Origin: Simplicispira metamorpha
GTDB lineage: Bacteria > Pseudomonadota > Gammaproteobacteria > Burkholderiales > Burkholderiaceae_C
NCBI RefSeq assembly: GCF_004341365.1
Contig: NZ_SLXH01000014.1
Span: 1 to 64,000, forward strand
Length of the DNA stretch: 64,000 bases
Reading direction: 5' to 3'
The translations under genes and the position numbers were made by a program. The notes under the pieces are model-generated. The model did not search any database. It worked only from the letters and a program-made list of their open reading frames with translations, and had not been told where the DNA came from. This document shows positions 47,406 to 57,876 of this stretch, one piece after another (the first letter of the stretch is position 1; each line of letters opens with the position of its first letter).

Positions 47406-47915
47406 ATGGCCATTCTCCCCATTCTTTGTTATCCCGATGCCCGTTTGCACACCGTGGCGCGCCCGGTCGCTGTGGTGGATGCGCGCGTGCGCCAGTTGGT
47501 GGCCGACATGCTCGACACCATGTACGACGCCCACGGCATCGGTCTGGCCGCCACGCAGATTGATGTCCACGAACGTGTGGTGGTGATCGACGTTTCTGAA
47601 GAGCGCGACCAGCCCCAGGTGCTGATCAACCCCGAGATCGTCTGGGCCAGCCCGGAAACCGTGGTCGGCGACGAGGGATGCCTGTCGGTGCCGGGCATTT
47701 ACGACGGAGTGCAGCGTGCAGTGGCCGTCCATGTGCGTGCGCTGGACGCCGAGGGTACTTCGCGCGTGATCGAAGCCGAGGGGCTGCTGGCGGTGTGTGT
47801 GCAGCACGAGCTGGACCACCTGCTGGGCAAGGTGTTTGTCGAATACCTCTCGCCCCTCAAGCGCAACCGCGTCAAGTCCAAGATGCTCAAGCGCCAGCGC
47901 GAGGCGCGCGAATGA
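47406..47915 (+). CDS. def: Peptide deformylase
   Basis: Removes the formyl group from nascent proteins. Length 169 residues with all three motifs: GIGLAATQ (about 43-50), EGCLSVP (metal-binding Cys near 90) and QHELDH (about 132-137, two His ligands and catalytic Glu). ATG 47406 starts [14 protein letters not shown], the canonical N terminus; upstream frame to 47169 is antisense to the LysM gene. It overlaps the next gene by 4 bp. Confidence 0.96.
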   Translation: MAILPILCYPDARLHTVARPVAVVDARVRQLVADMLDTMYDAHGIGLAATQIDVHERVVVIDVSEERDQPQVLINPEIVWASPETVVGDEGCLSVPGIYDGVQRAVAVHVRALDAEGTSRVIEAEGLLAVCVQHELDHLLGKVFVEYLSPLKRNRVKSKMLKRQREARE

Positions 47916-48433
47916 CGGCGCGGTGGCCAGCGCGCCGTACCGGCGCTGTGGTTGCGCTGTTGGCTGCGGCGTCGGTGCTGGCCGCTTGTGCAATGCCCGG
48001 TGGCGGCGTTGCCCCCGGCATGTCGCAAGACGATGTGGCGGTGCGTTGGGGTGAGCCGCGTGCCGCCTACGACCTGCCCGGCGGCAAGCGGCTGTTCTAC
48101 AGCACCCAGCGCGACGGCTCGCAGTTGCAGGCGCTGGACTTTGACGCCAATGGCCGCCTGCTGCGCGTGGAGTCCGTGCACACGGCGCAGCACCTGGCGG
48201 CGGTTGCCCAAGGTGGCCAGCGCGCTGCCGATGTGCTGCGCGCCCTGGGCCCGCCCGCCAAGCAAACCACCCAGACCAGCGGCGCAGACCCATCGGGCAA
48301 GACCGCCGTCTGGGTTTACCGCTTCCGGGAGTTTGACCGCTACCGGTTGGCCCACATTCATTTCGATGCGGCGGGCATCGCCCACGAGGTGGTCTTTACC
48401 GACGACCCTGCTGCTGGCGACCACTACCGCTGA
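47912..48433 (+). CDS. BamE/SmpA-like lipoprotein in the def-fmt operon
   Basis: Protein of 173 residues with a lipoprotein signal (lipobox LAAC, Cys26), then [34 protein letters not shown]. This pattern, a short helix followed by 'G.P......G...W.Y', is shared with SmpA/BamE-type envelope lipoproteins and with DUF families of the same fold. A second such unit appears later ([14 protein letters not shown]...VWVYRF). It overlaps def by 4 bp (ATGA) and precedes fmt by 40 bp, an unusual place for an envelope protein. Confidence 0.75.
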   Translation: MTARWPARRTGAVVALLAAASVLAACAMPGGGVAPGMSQDDVAVRWGEPRAAYDLPGGKRLFYSTQRDGSQLQALDFDANGRLLRVESVHTAQHLAAVAQGGQRAADVLRALGPPAKQTTQTSGADPSGKTAVWVYRFREFDRYRLAHIHFDAAGIAHEVVFTDDPAAGDHYR

Positions 48434-48473
48434 TGTTTCGCGTTTCTTTTTTCTGCCTGTGTGCAGCCCTTGC

Positions 48474-49460
48474 ATGAGAGTCGTTTTTGCCGGCACCCCG
48501 GAATTTGCCCGCATGGCCTTGCAGCGCCTGATCAATGCCGGGTTCACCGTGCCCCTGGTGCTGACCCAGCCCGACCGCCCAGCGGGCCGGGGCATGAAAT
48601 TGCAGGCATCGCCGGTCAAACAATGCGCTCTGGAGCACGGCATCCCCGTGGCGCAGCCACGCAGCCTGCGCCTGGATGGCAAATACCCGCAAGACGCCGC
48701 TGAGGCGCGCGCCGCCCTGGAGGCCGCACAGGCCGATGTGATGGTAGTGGCCGCTTACGGCCTGATCCTGCCAACCTGGACGCTGGAGTTGCCCCCCCAC
48801 GGTTGCCTGAACATCCACGCCAGCCTGCTGCCGCGCTGGCGCGGCGCCGCGCCCATCCACCGCGCCATCGAGGCGGGCGATGCCGAAACCGGCGTCACCA
48901 TCATGCAGATGGACGCGGGCCTGGACACCGGCGACATGCTGCTCATGGAGCGCCTGGCCATCGCCCCCACCGACACTACCGCGCTGTTGCACGACCGCCT
49001 GGCGGCGCTGGGTGCCGATCTGATCGTGCGCGCCCTGGAGCAAGTCGCCAGCGGCCAGCTGCACGCCACGCCCCAGCCCGCGCAGGGTGTGACCTACGCG
49101 CACAAGATCGAAAAGGCCGAGAGCGCTGTGGATTGGTCTTTGCCCGCGACGGTGATTGGCCAACGTATCCGTGCTTTTGATCCGTTTCCGGGGGCTTCCA
49201 CCGTGCTGGGTGGTGAGGTCATCAAGCTGTGGTGCTGTGAAATTGATAGCTGCTCGCGCCCATCTGGCGCGGCTTCAGGCCAAATTTTGTCTGTAGATTC
49301 TGCGGGCGTCACGGTGGCCTGTGGTGATGGCGCACTGCGCCTGACCACGTTGCAGCGCGCCGGTGGCAAGCGCCTGGCCGCCGCTGATTTTCTGCGTGGC
49401 TTTGCGCTGGAGCCAGGCATGGTGCTGGGGGCTGGCCCCGAGGCGGATGCCCACCACTAG
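48474..49460 (+). CDS. fmt: Methionyl-tRNA formyltransferase
   Basis: Formylates initiator Met-tRNA with 10-formyl-THF. Length 328 residues. The N-terminal domain has [40 protein letters not shown] (about 113-132) and DTGDML. The C-terminal OB-like domain reads [15 protein letters not shown] and [12 protein letters not shown]. Residues about 255-273 ([20 protein letters not shown]) coincide with an interspersed repeat read in frame. ATG 48474 is the canonical start. Confidence 0.95.
   Translation: MRVVFAGTPEFARMALQRLINAGFTVPLVLTQPDRPAGRGMKLQASPVKQCALEHGIPVAQPRSLRLDGKYPQDAAEARAALEAAQADVMVVAAYGLILPTWTLELPPHGCLNIHASLLPRWRGAAPIHRAIEAGDAETGVTIMQMDAGLDTGDMLLMERLAIAPTDTTALLHDRLAALGADLIVRALEQVASGQLHATPQPAQGVTYAHKIEKAESAVDWSLPATVIGQRIRAFDPFPGASTVLGGEVIKLWCCEIDSCSRPSGAASGQILSVDSAGVTVACGDGALRLTTLQRAGGKRLAAADFLRGFALEPGMVLGAGPEADAHH
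49233..49298. repeat. Interspersed repeat copy 11, inside fmt
   Basis: Reads gaaattgatagctgctcgcg, cccatctggcgcggcttcag, then gccaaattttgtctgtagat. Orientation and layout follow copies 5 and 10; it replaces a loop between two strands of the Fmt C-terminal domain. Confidence 0.65.
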
Positions 49461-50232
49461 CGCCTGGGTACAGGCCTGGCAGGCCCTGCGCGCCACCGTG
49501 GTTCACCCGGCGTACCGCCGGGGCGTGGCCGACATGGGCAGCGCAGCTGTCGGTGTGGGGGCTTGGGGCCTGGTCACGGGGGTGGCCATGGTCAAGAGCG
49601 GCATGTCCGTGCCCCTGGCCATCATCATGTCGTTGCTGGTGTATGCGGGCAGTGCCCAGCTGGCGGTGATGCCGCTGCTGGCCGTGGGCGCACCGCTGTG
49701 GGTGGTCTGGCTGACGGCAGCGTGTGTGAACCTGCGCTTCGTCATTTTCAGCAGCCTGTGGCGCAGCTATTTTCAGCACCTGCCACTGCGCCAGCGTCTG
49801 GCCATCGGCTATTTCAGTGGCGACGTGATTTTTGTGGCCTTCATGAAGCGCTACCCGCAGCCCCAGGTGCAGGCCGAGCAGGTGCCCTACTTCTGGGGCG
49901 CTGCATCCACCAACTGGATAGCCTGGCAGGTGCCATCGATTGCTGGCATTTTGCTGGCCAACGTGGTGCCGTTGTCGTGGGGGCTGGGATTCGCCGGGGT
50001 GCTGGCGCTGCTGGGCATCTTGCTGTCCATGCTGTTTGACCGTGCGACCTGGCTGGCTGCCGGAGTGGCGGCCACGGCAGCCATTGCCGCATTTGCACTG
50101 CCACTCAAACTCAACATTCTGGTGGCCATTGCCGCCGCTGTGGCCGTGGGCCTGGGCATGGAGGCGCTGGAGCGCAGCCGCACCCCTTTGCCGCCGCCCG
50201 CCAAAGTGCCCCAGCCCGAGGAGCCGCAGTGA
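49447..50232 (+). CDS. azlC: AzlC family branched-chain amino acid exporter subunit
   Basis: Inner-membrane protein of 261 residues with about seven spans, larger subunit of an AzlCD-type export pair. Conserved motifs: [32 protein letters not shown] (about 43-74) and [11 protein letters not shown] (about 97-107). ATG 49447 overlaps the fmt end by 14 bp; the longer frame to 49363 lies wholly within fmt. AzlD follows with a 1-bp stop/start overlap. Confidence 0.92.
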   Translation: MPTTSAWVQAWQALRATVVHPAYRRGVADMGSAAVGVGAWGLVTGVAMVKSGMSVPLAIIMSLLVYAGSAQLAVMPLLAVGAPLWVVWLTAACVNLRFVIFSSLWRSYFQHLPLRQRLAIGYFSGDVIFVAFMKRYPQPQVQAEQVPYFWGAASTNWIAWQVPSIAGILLANVVPLSWGLGFAGVLALLGILLSMLFDRATWLAAGVAATAAIAAFALPLKLNILVAIAAAVAVGLGMEALERSRTPLPPPAKVPQPEEPQ

Positions 50233-50567
50233 TGGATGCCTCCTGGATCGAGTCTGCATTGGTGGTTCTGGGTCTGGCGGCCATCACGGTGCTGACGCGC
50301 TCTTTTTTCATGATCCCGGAGCGCGAGATGCCCCTGCCCGGCTGGCTCAAGCGCGGCCTGAAATACGCACCGCTGGCCGCCCTGACGGCAGTGATTGCCC
50401 CCGAGATTGTCATGAGCCATGGGCAGCTGATTACTACGTGGTGGGATGCCCGCCTGCCCGCCGTGCTGTGCGCTGCGCTGTACTACTTTTGGCGCCGCGG
50501 CATCCTGGGCACGATTGCCGTGGGCATGGCGGTGTACCTGCCGCTGCACATCGTCGGGGGCTGGTAA
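50232..50567 (+). CDS. azlD: AzlD family branched-chain amino acid transport subunit
   Basis: Small membrane protein of 111 residues, four spans, partner of AzlC. It starts at ATG 50232 within TGATG; a GTG at 50229 is possible. VLTRSFFMIPEREMPLPGWLKRGLKYAPLAALTAVIAPE contains the conserved AzlD segment. Confidence 0.92.
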   Translation: MDASWIESALVVLGLAAITVLTRSFFMIPEREMPLPGWLKRGLKYAPLAALTAVIAPEIVMSHGQLITTWWDARLPAVLCAALYYFWRRGILGTIAVGMAVYLPLHIVGGW

Positions 50568-50609
50568 CGGCTGCGCTGGCGGCGGTCGTGGCGCCGGGTA
50601 GGGCGCGCC

Positions 50610-50615
50610 TACAAT
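50610..50615 (+). promoter_or_regulatory. Possible -10 box for pgk
   Basis: TACAAT in cctacaatg, 40 bp upstream of the pgk ATG. No good -35 is seen. Confidence 0.38.
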
Positions 50616-50655
50616 GTGGCCCGCTTCCAACAGCCCGTTTGCAGACATTGCCGCC

Positions 50656-51861
50656 ATGAAAATCCTTCGCTTCTCTGACCTGTGTGCCCAAGGCCAAGCC
50701 CGTGGCCAACGCGTGTTTATCCGTGCCGACCTGAACGTGCCGCAAGACGATGCCGGCCGCATCACCGAAGACACGCGCATCCGCGCCTCTATCCCTTGCA
50801 TTCAGCTGGCGCTGGATGCGGGCGCTGCCGTGATGGTCACCAGCCATCTGGGTCGTCCCACTGAGGGCGAATTCAAGCCAGAAGACTCGCTGGCGCCCGT
50901 GGCTGCACGCTTGTCGGAATTGCTGGGCCGTGACGTGCCACTGGTCGCTGACTGGGTGGACGGCGTGCAGGTGCAACCCGGCCAGGTGGTACTGCTGGAA
51001 AACTGCCGCCTCAACGTGGGCGAGAAAAAGAACAAAGAAGACCTGGCACGCAAGCTGGCCGCGCTGTGCGACATCTTCGTCAACGATGCCTTTGGCACCG
51101 CCCACCGCGCTGAATGCACCACCTACGGCATCGCCCAGTTTGCCCCCGTCGCTTGCGCTGGCCCGCTGCTGTCGGCCGAGATTGACGCCCTGACCAAAGC
51201 ACTGGCACAGCCCCAGCGCCCGCTGGCCGCCATCGTGGCTGGCAGCAAGGTCAGCACCAAACTGACGATTTTGCAAAGCCTGGCCGATAAGGTCGATCAA
51301 CTTATCGTAGGCGGCGGCATTGCCAACACCTTCATGCTGGCGGCTGGTTTGCCCATCGGTAAAAGCCTGGCCGAGCCCGCCTTGCTGGCCGAGGCCCGTG
51401 CCGTGATGGACGCCATGAAGGCGCGTGGCGCCGAGGTGCCGATTCCCACCGACGTGGTGGTGGCCAAGACCTTTGCGGCCGACGCGCCCGCCACCGTCAA
51501 GGCCGCTGCCGACGTGGCCGATGATGATCTGATCCTCGATATCGGGCCTGAAACGGCCCAGAAACTCGCAGACCAGCTCAAGGCTGCAGGCACCATCGTC
51601 TGGAACGGCCCGGTAGGTGTGTTCGAGTTTGCCGCGTTTGAGAACGGCACCCGCACGATTGCCCAGGCCATTGCCGCATCACAGGCTTTCAGTATTGCGG
51701 GCGGTGGCGACACATTGGCGGCCATCGCCAAATACGGAATTGAAAAGCAGGTGGGTTATATCTCCACCGGCGGGGGCGCATTTCTGGAAGTGCTGGAAGG
51801 CAAAACATTGCCTGCGTTTGAAATTCTGCAAAAACGCGCTACAGAGGTTGCTGCATCCTGA
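50656..51861 (+). CDS. pgk: Phosphoglycerate kinase
   Basis: Glycolysis/gluconeogenesis: 1,3-bisphosphoglycerate + ADP to 3-phosphoglycerate + ATP. Length 401 residues. Motifs: [14 protein letters not shown] (about 18-31, substrate-binding signature), [35 protein letters not shown], and the C-terminal nucleotide loop [16 protein letters not shown] 50656 is the canonical start. Confidence 0.96.
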   Translation: MKILRFSDLCAQGQARGQRVFIRADLNVPQDDAGRITEDTRIRASIPCIQLALDAGAAVMVTSHLGRPTEGEFKPEDSLAPVAARLSELLGRDVPLVADWVDGVQVQPGQVVLLENCRLNVGEKKNKEDLARKLAALCDIFVNDAFGTAHRAECTTYGIAQFAPVACAGPLLSAEIDALTKALAQPQRPLAAIVAGSKVSTKLTILQSLADKVDQLIVGGGIANTFMLAAGLPIGKSLAEPALLAEARAVMDAMKARGAEVPIPTDVVVAKTFAADAPATVKAAADVADDDLILDIGPETAQKLADQLKAAGTIVWNGPVGVFEFAAFENGTRTIAQAIAASQAFSIAGGGDTLAAIAKYGIEKQVGYISTGGGAFLEVLEGKTLPAFEILQKRATEVAAS

Positions 51862-51877
51862 GCATTGCCCGCAATGT

Positions 51878-51939
51878 GACAAAAACAACAAGAAGCATGC
51901 ATTCGTGCATATTTGAACTACCTTTTTCTTGTTTTTGTC
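51878..51939. repeat. Long AT-rich stem with an inner UUCG hairpin
   Basis: gacaaaaacaa (51878-51888) and ttgtttttgtc (51929-51939) are perfect 11-bp inverted repeats. Between them, atgca-ttcg-tgcat (51897-51910) forms a second hairpin with a UUCG tetraloop. It lies 17 bp after the pgk stop. The right arm with its T-run could terminate pgk transcription. Confidence 0.7.
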
Positions 51940-52021
51940 GTGGTTAACGACCAGAATTATTTTTGAATCGGACGGGTGCTGTTTCTCAAATCCCGCCGTC
52001 CCAATATGGAGGAGGGAAATC

Positions 52022-52708
52022 ATGGTGTTTGCAAAAGCAATCGGTGCCGCCTTGTTGGCAGGTGCTGTGGCTGTTTTGACGGGGTGCGCTGCTAAATCGC
52101 CAATCCCCCTCGCAGAGAATTTTGAGCTGACGGTTCAGCCCAAGGTGCGCTCTGCTGGCCATTGGGAACTGCTTTCGCGCGATGTGGTAGCCCAGACGCT
52201 GGGTTCACTTGACAAGGCCGGTATGCCCCCAGGCACACCCTTGCATGTGGCATTGCCTGTCAGCCCCAGTTCTTTCGACCTGGCGTTCCGTGAGTTTCTG
52301 ATCACCCAGCTGGTGCAAAGCGGCGCCTCCGTGCAGCAAGCCCCGGGCCAGGCGCTGGATGTGACCTATCACACCCAGTTGGTGCGCCATAACAGCGATC
52401 GCCCCCATTTCGTTCCTGGTCAGTACACCATGATTGCTGCAGGCCTCATGGCCGCTTACGGGCTGCGCCACGAGCACCTCGATGCCCAACTCCTGGGTGT
52501 ACTGGGTTTGTCTGCGGCTGCCGACTATGGAGCCAGCATTAATTCTGGTGGGCCTACCAATACCGAAATGATTTTGACCACCACGGTCAGCCGGGGTGGG
52601 CAATACCTGGTGCGTAAAACCGATGTGTATTACCTTGAAAATGCGGACACGCCTTTGTTCTTGCGTCCCTCCTACAGAAACGTCAACATGAAGGTGGTCT
52701 CGCAATGA
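52022..52708 (+). CDS. Lipoprotein of unknown function, first of a FlgO-linked pair
   Basis: Protein of 228 residues with lipobox VLTGC (Cys22). The body has no family I recognise: a FELTVQPKVRSAGHWELLSRDVV start, a helix with FREFLITQLVQSG, an amphipathic segment YTMIAAGLMAAYGL and a C-terminal strand region TEMILTTTVSRGGQYLVRKTDVYYL, roughly in the style of a TolB-N/LpoB-type periplasmic domain. A very strong ggaggaggg ribosome site decides ATG 52022. The next gene overlaps by 4 bp. Confidence 0.75.
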   Translation: MVFAKAIGAALLAGAVAVLTGCAAKSPIPLAENFELTVQPKVRSAGHWELLSRDVVAQTLGSLDKAGMPPGTPLHVALPVSPSSFDLAFREFLITQLVQSGASVQQAPGQALDVTYHTQLVRHNSDRPHFVPGQYTMIAAGLMAAYGLRHEHLDAQLLGVLGLSAAADYGASINSGGPTNTEMILTTTVSRGGQYLVRKTDVYYLENADTPLFLRPSYRNVNMKVVSQ

Positions 52709-53259
52709 AATCCTTTGCCCTTCTGGCGGCGCTGACCGCTACCGTGTTGGCAGGCTGTGCCAACAATGCAGCGCCGGTGCGCGTGGAGCCTACCTACCAG
52801 GAAGCTGCCGCCAGTCCGTTCCTGCAAAGCAGCCGTGAGGCCATTGCCCGCTTGACCGATGGCTTTGACATGAGCGCCTTGGGTGGCGGCCCGGTGCTGG
52901 TCGCTACAGTGGTCAACGTCAATGATCTGAGCCGTTCTGCGCCGCTGGGCCGCACTTTGTCCGAGCAATACGCTTCGCACATGGCAGCTGCCGGTTTCAA
53001 CGTGAAAGAAATCAAGCTGCGTGGCGATGTGTTCGTCAAAGAAGGCGCGGGCGAGTTGCTGCTCTCGCGTGAAATCAAGGACATCGCTCGCAGCCACAAT
53101 GCCTCCATGGTGCTGGTGGGTACCTACTCGGCCGCCGCCAGCTTCACGTATGTGAGCCTCAAGCTCGTGCGCACCGAAGACAGCCGCATCGTGCGTGGCC
53201 ACGACTACGCTTTGCCCAACGACAGGGATGTGCAACGCCTGTTGCAGGTGCCGCGCTGA
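52705..53259 (+). CDS. FlgO domain outer-membrane lipoprotein
   Basis: Protein of 184 residues with lipobox VLAGC (Cys18). The FlgO-domain core is visible: VATVVNVNDLSRSAPLGRTLSEQYASHMAAAGFNVKEIKLRG (about 71-112), LLLSREIKDIARSHNASMVLVGTYS and RTEDSRIVRGHDYAL. In Vibrio, FlgO is an outer-membrane factor for flagellar stability; here no flagellar genes are near, so the role may be general envelope maintenance. It starts inside the preceding gene's stop (ATGA) and ends at a terminator. Confidence 0.82.
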   Translation: MKSFALLAALTATVLAGCANNAAPVRVEPTYQEAAASPFLQSSREAIARLTDGFDMSALGGGPVLVATVVNVNDLSRSAPLGRTLSEQYASHMAAAGFNVKEIKLRGDVFVKEGAGELLLSREIKDIARSHNASMVLVGTYSAAASFTYVSLKLVRTEDSRIVRGHDYALPNDRDVQRLLQVPR

Positions 53260-53296
53260 CGCTTTTTCTGGCCCGGTGGGCGCCAGATACCAACCC

Positions 53297-53323
53297 AGGC
53301 CATCCATCGTGATGGCCTTTTTT
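53297..53323 (+). terminator. Rho-independent terminator after the FlgO-like gene
   Basis: aggccatc (53297-53304) pairs with gatggcct (53311-53318), loop of 6, followed by six T. Confidence 0.9.
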
Positions 53324-53413
53324 ACGGGTGTTTCGGGCGCGTCCGGGGTGTTCGGCCCATGCCCGCCTTCACTTGTTGTGTAGGTCGTCGGTGTGTAACT
53401 GATTTCGTGTGAA

Positions 53414-53428
53414 AATTGAAATTCAATT
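53414..53428. promoter_or_regulatory. Perfect 15-bp palindrome upstream of pyk
   Basis: aattgaa-a-ttcaatt, 16 bp before the pyk ATG, in an AT-rich patch. Position between promoter and ribosome site suggests an operator. It only loosely resembles HexR sites (TGTAATTxxxATTACA type), so no regulator is assigned. Confidence 0.55.
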
Positions 53429-53444
53429 ACATACGAGGTTTTTC

Positions 53445-54873
<1,429 letters not shown>

Positions 54874-54881
<8 letters not shown>

Positions 54882-55644
54882 CCCGCTGCTGCTTGACGGG
54901 TTCCTCGCCTTGGGCTGGTGGCGTGCTGTCTGCCCAAGAGGCCGTGCGAGGTAACTTGCGGGCAGCCACATCCGTCAGCCAGGCCGTGCTCCAGCACAGC
55001 CAACCCGTCCACAGGGTATGGCTCAGGAAATGCGCACCACGTGCCTGCTGCGCCATGCCCAGCAGCAGGCCTGCCGCTACCGCACAAGCCAGCCAGATGC
55101 GGGCGGCGCGTGGTTGTTGCCGCCGCAGCGCAAAAAAACCGCCGACAAAGGCAAACCCTGCCGAAGCATGACCGGCCGGAAAGCACCTGCCAACGCCACC
55201 ATCTGCTGCGCCCCAAGTCCAGTGCGATACATACCGTGCCACCCCGCCAAACTCAGCCAAATCCCAAGGGCAACTGGTCGTGCTGGCGTATTTCAAGACA
55301 TTGATCACTGCGACGCCCAGCAAAGCGGTGATGGCCAGCTGCAGGCGATCGGCACTGCTGATCTGGCGCAGTACGCCAAAAGGCCACCAGACTGCGATGG
55401 TCAGTACCAGCATCACGCCCCAGGCTGCGCGGCGTGCCCCCTCGTGCAGTACGCTGACCAAGAACCATTGTTCTCGCAGGGGAAAGCCCGTCGCTGTACC
55501 GAATACACGGGCCAGTGCGCGATCCTGGGCCAAGGCATCCCAGGCCAGTACACCCAGCAAGGAAACCAGCGTCCAGGCGAGCGCGGCAAACGGTGGATGG
55601 GTTGGCGCAGGCGCCGCAGCAGACAAAGACATGCTTCGCACCAT
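54874..55644 (-). CDS. PAP2 family membrane phosphatase
   Basis: Polytopic phosphatase of about 256 residues. The three PAP2 motifs are visible but two are modified: KYASTTSCPW (motif 1), CFPAGHASAGF (motif 2, P-A-G-H instead of P-S-G-H) and RGAHFLSHTLWTGW (motif 3, ending W rather than D). Enzymes of this group remove phosphate from undecaprenyl pyrophosphate, phosphatidic acid or lipid A. It is divergent from a PmrA/PmrB-like system with a shared PmrA-like box, which fits a lipid A or envelope role. Start is uncertain: GTG 55656, ATG 55644 (used) or ATG 55632. Confidence 0.82.
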
Positions 55645-55655
55645 AGTGTGCGCCA

Positions 55656-55672
55656 CTTAACAGCGCCTTAAT
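55656..55672. promoter_or_regulatory. PmrA-box-like direct repeat
   Basis: cttaac-agcgc-cttaat matches the YTTAAK-N5-YTTAAK pattern bound by PmrA/QseB-type regulators in one base-perfect and one near-perfect half. It lies between the PAP2 gene and the regulator gene. GACAAT at 55680-55685 is placed as a -10 for the regulator, and cactat at 55648-55643 (minus strand) as one for PAP2. Confidence 0.72.
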
Positions 55673-55691
55673 GTCTGGCGACAATGGCGCC

Positions 55692-56396
55692 ATGCGAATC
55701 CTTGTGGTGGAAGATGACAACGGTATTGCCGAGGGCCTGCGAACCAACCTGCGCCAGCGCGGCTACGCCGTCGATGTGTGCGATGGTGTAGCGAGTGCCT
55801 GGAGTGCATTGCGCACAGAACCATTCGATGCGGTGCTGTTGGATTTGGGGCTCCCCGATGGCGACGGTAGTGAACTGCTGCAGCGCCTGCGCGGCAACAC
55901 CCGCGCAGAGCCCGGTCTGGCAGGCGCTGGATTGCCAGACCCCGCCACCCCCGTGCTCATCATGACGGCACGCGATCAAGTGAGCCAGCGCATCGCAGGC
56001 CTGAACCTGGGGGCTGACGATTATTTGGCCAAGCCCTTTGATGTGGATGAGCTGGAGGCGCGGCTGCGTGCGTTGCTGCGCCGCGCCGCAGGGCGAGCGC
56101 AGCCATTGATTCGCCAGGGCGACATCGAGCTCGATCCCGCAGTCCGTACCGTGCGATTGCGCGGCCAGTTGGTGGATGTGTCGCCGCGCGAGTTTGCCGT
56201 GTTGCTGGTGTTGCTGGAGTCCCGAGGGCGGGTGCTTTCACGCAGACAGCTGGAAGAGCGGCTGTACAACTGGCAATCGGCGGTGGACAGCAATGCGGTA
56301 GAGGTGCATATCCACCATTTGCGGCGCAAGCTGGGCAGCCATTGCATTCAAACCATGCGGGGGGTCGGTTACTTCATTCCCCGGGACGATGCGTGA
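55692..56396 (+). CDS. OmpR/PmrA-family response regulator (QseB/PmrA-like)
   Basis: Protein of 234 residues: receiver with EDD (7-9), phospho-acceptor D51 in LLDLGLPDGDG, MTARD and KPF; C-terminal winged helix with SPREFAVLLVLLESRGRVLSRRQLEERLYNW and EVHIHHLRRKLG. A short Ala/Gly-rich insert (RAEPGLAGAGLPDPATP, about 76-92) lies in the receiver. ATG 55692 is canonical; if the GACAAT at 55680 is the -10, the message would be leaderless. The stop shares one base with the kinase ATG. Confidence 0.9.
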   Translation: MRILVVEDDNGIAEGLRTNLRQRGYAVDVCDGVASAWSALRTEPFDAVLLDLGLPDGDGSELLQRLRGNTRAEPGLAGAGLPDPATPVLIMTARDQVSQRIAGLNLGADDYLAKPFDVDELEARLRALLRRAAGRAQPLIRQGDIELDPAVRTVRLRGQLVDVSPREFAVLLVLLESRGRVLSRRQLEERLYNWQSAVDSNAVEVHIHHLRRKLGSHCIQTMRGVGYFIPRDDA

Positions 56397-57796
56397 TGGT
56401 TGCCCAAGTGCCTGCGGGCAGTCAATCGCTCACACGCCGTCTGTTGCTCTGGAGCCTGGGGGCTTTGGTACTGGTCTGGGGCTGCTTTGTCGGGCTGGCT
56501 TATCGCACCGGGGTGCATGAGGCCGATGAGTTGACGGATGGGCAGCTTGCAAGTGCGGCAGCCTTGTTGCTGAATCTGGGCGTACATACCCGGACACAGT
56601 CCATTCCGGAAAGCGCTGGTGTTGCACTGCCGTGGGCCAAAAGCCATGACTACCAGCACGCTTTGAGCGTGGTGCAGTGGGATGCACAGCAACGGGTGAT
56701 TTTGCGCGTGGGCGATGCCCCATTGCCTGCGTTCCATGTGGCCGAAGGCTACGCCAATCTGTACCTGGGGCCGGATGCACAACCGTGGCGCAGCTTCTCC
56801 AAATGGGATGTGGCGCATGGGCACAAGGTCATGGTGCTGCTGAGTCTGCAAGAGCGTGACCAGCTGGCCCATGACATTGCCGGACAAATGATAGAGCCCG
56901 GGATGTGGCTTTTGCCCGTGGTTTTTCTGGCCTTGGGTTTGGCCATTGCCCGGGGGCTGCGACCCTTGCATGAACTCTCGCAAGAAGTCGAGCAACTGGA
57001 TGTGCAGGGCGCGCAGCGCCTGGAGCGCCAGCACCCCTGGCGGGAGTTTGATGCGGTGGTACGGTCTGTAAACACCTTGTTGGCACGCCAGCAAGAGGCG
57101 CTGGCAAGGGAGCGCGAGTTGGCCAACGAGGTCGCCCACGAACTGCGCACACCGCTCGCGTCCATGGTCTTGCAGGCACAGGCTTTAGGCGGCAGTGGCC
57201 TGCTTTCTGCCGATCAGGTGGCGGCATTGGCACGCATACGCACCGACGCACTGCGCGCTGGCCATGTGCTGGATCAATTGCTGGCGCTGGCGCGCACCAG
57301 CCGCGGCCAATGGCATGGGGCTGCCAGTCCGGTGGACGTGGCGCAGCTGGTGCGTACCGTGGTAGCCGATTACGCACAGGCCGCTTGGGAAAAAAAGGAC
57401 ACCTTGTCAGTGGACGGGCCCGCCACGCTCATGCTGTCCGGGCACCCTGTGCTGTTGGAGATGGGACTGCGCAACCTGATTGAAAACGCCCTGCGGCACA
57501 CCCCTTGCGGCACCTGTATTGAAGTGCAGTGCGGTGGGGCGGTGGACGTGACCACGCCGTCTTCTACAGCCCCCGGCGGGCCTTGGCTGCAAGTCTGTGA
57601 TGATGGCGCTCGCGCTCTGGGCCCTGCGGCGTCAACACCTGCGTCACCTGCCGACAGTCTGCACCTGGGCCACGAAATTGTGGCCCGGGTGGCGCAGGTG
57701 CATGGAGGACGATTTATGCCAGTGCCCGCAGCAGCCCCGTTTACCACCTGCTACCGGCTGGATTTTCCGGTATCGGCACTGGCGCAGGCCCGCTAA
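56396..57796 (+). CDS. PmrB/QseC-like sensor histidine kinase with degenerate ATPase boxes
   Basis: Protein of 466 residues with two spans (about 17-38 and 163-183) around a periplasmic sensor region, then a dimerisation domain with H248 in [16 protein letters not shown] and N-box [13 protein letters not shown]. The ATP-lid region departs from the norm: the D-box reads [11 protein letters not shown] instead of 'V.DNGPGI', and the G2 region reads [19 protein letters not shown] rather than 'GLGLGL'. The kinase may thus have weakened ATP binding or act mainly as a phosphatase (inference). Confidence 0.88.
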   Translation: MVAQVPAGSQSLTRRLLLWSLGALVLVWGCFVGLAYRTGVHEADELTDGQLASAAALLLNLGVHTRTQSIPESAGVALPWAKSHDYQHALSVVQWDAQQRVILRVGDAPLPAFHVAEGYANLYLGPDAQPWRSFSKWDVAHGHKVMVLLSLQERDQLAHDIAGQMIEPGMWLLPVVFLALGLAIARGLRPLHELSQEVEQLDVQGAQRLERQHPWREFDAVVRSVNTLLARQQEALARERELANEVAHELRTPLASMVLQAQALGGSGLLSADQVAALARIRTDALRAGHVLDQLLALARTSRGQWHGAASPVDVAQLVRTVVADYAQAAWEKKDTLSVDGPATLMLSGHPVLLEMGLRNLIENALRHTPCGTCIEVQCGGAVDVTTPSSTAPGGPWLQVCDDGARALGPAASTPASPADSLHLGHEIVARVAQVHGGRFMPVPAAAPFTTCYRLDFPVSALAQAR

Positions 57797-57876
57797 AATC
57801 AGCAGTTACCAAGCGGTTACAGCCGCTGCGCCCGGCCCTTGCGGCCCCTCTTTTCTTCTCCGAACGGACTACGACC

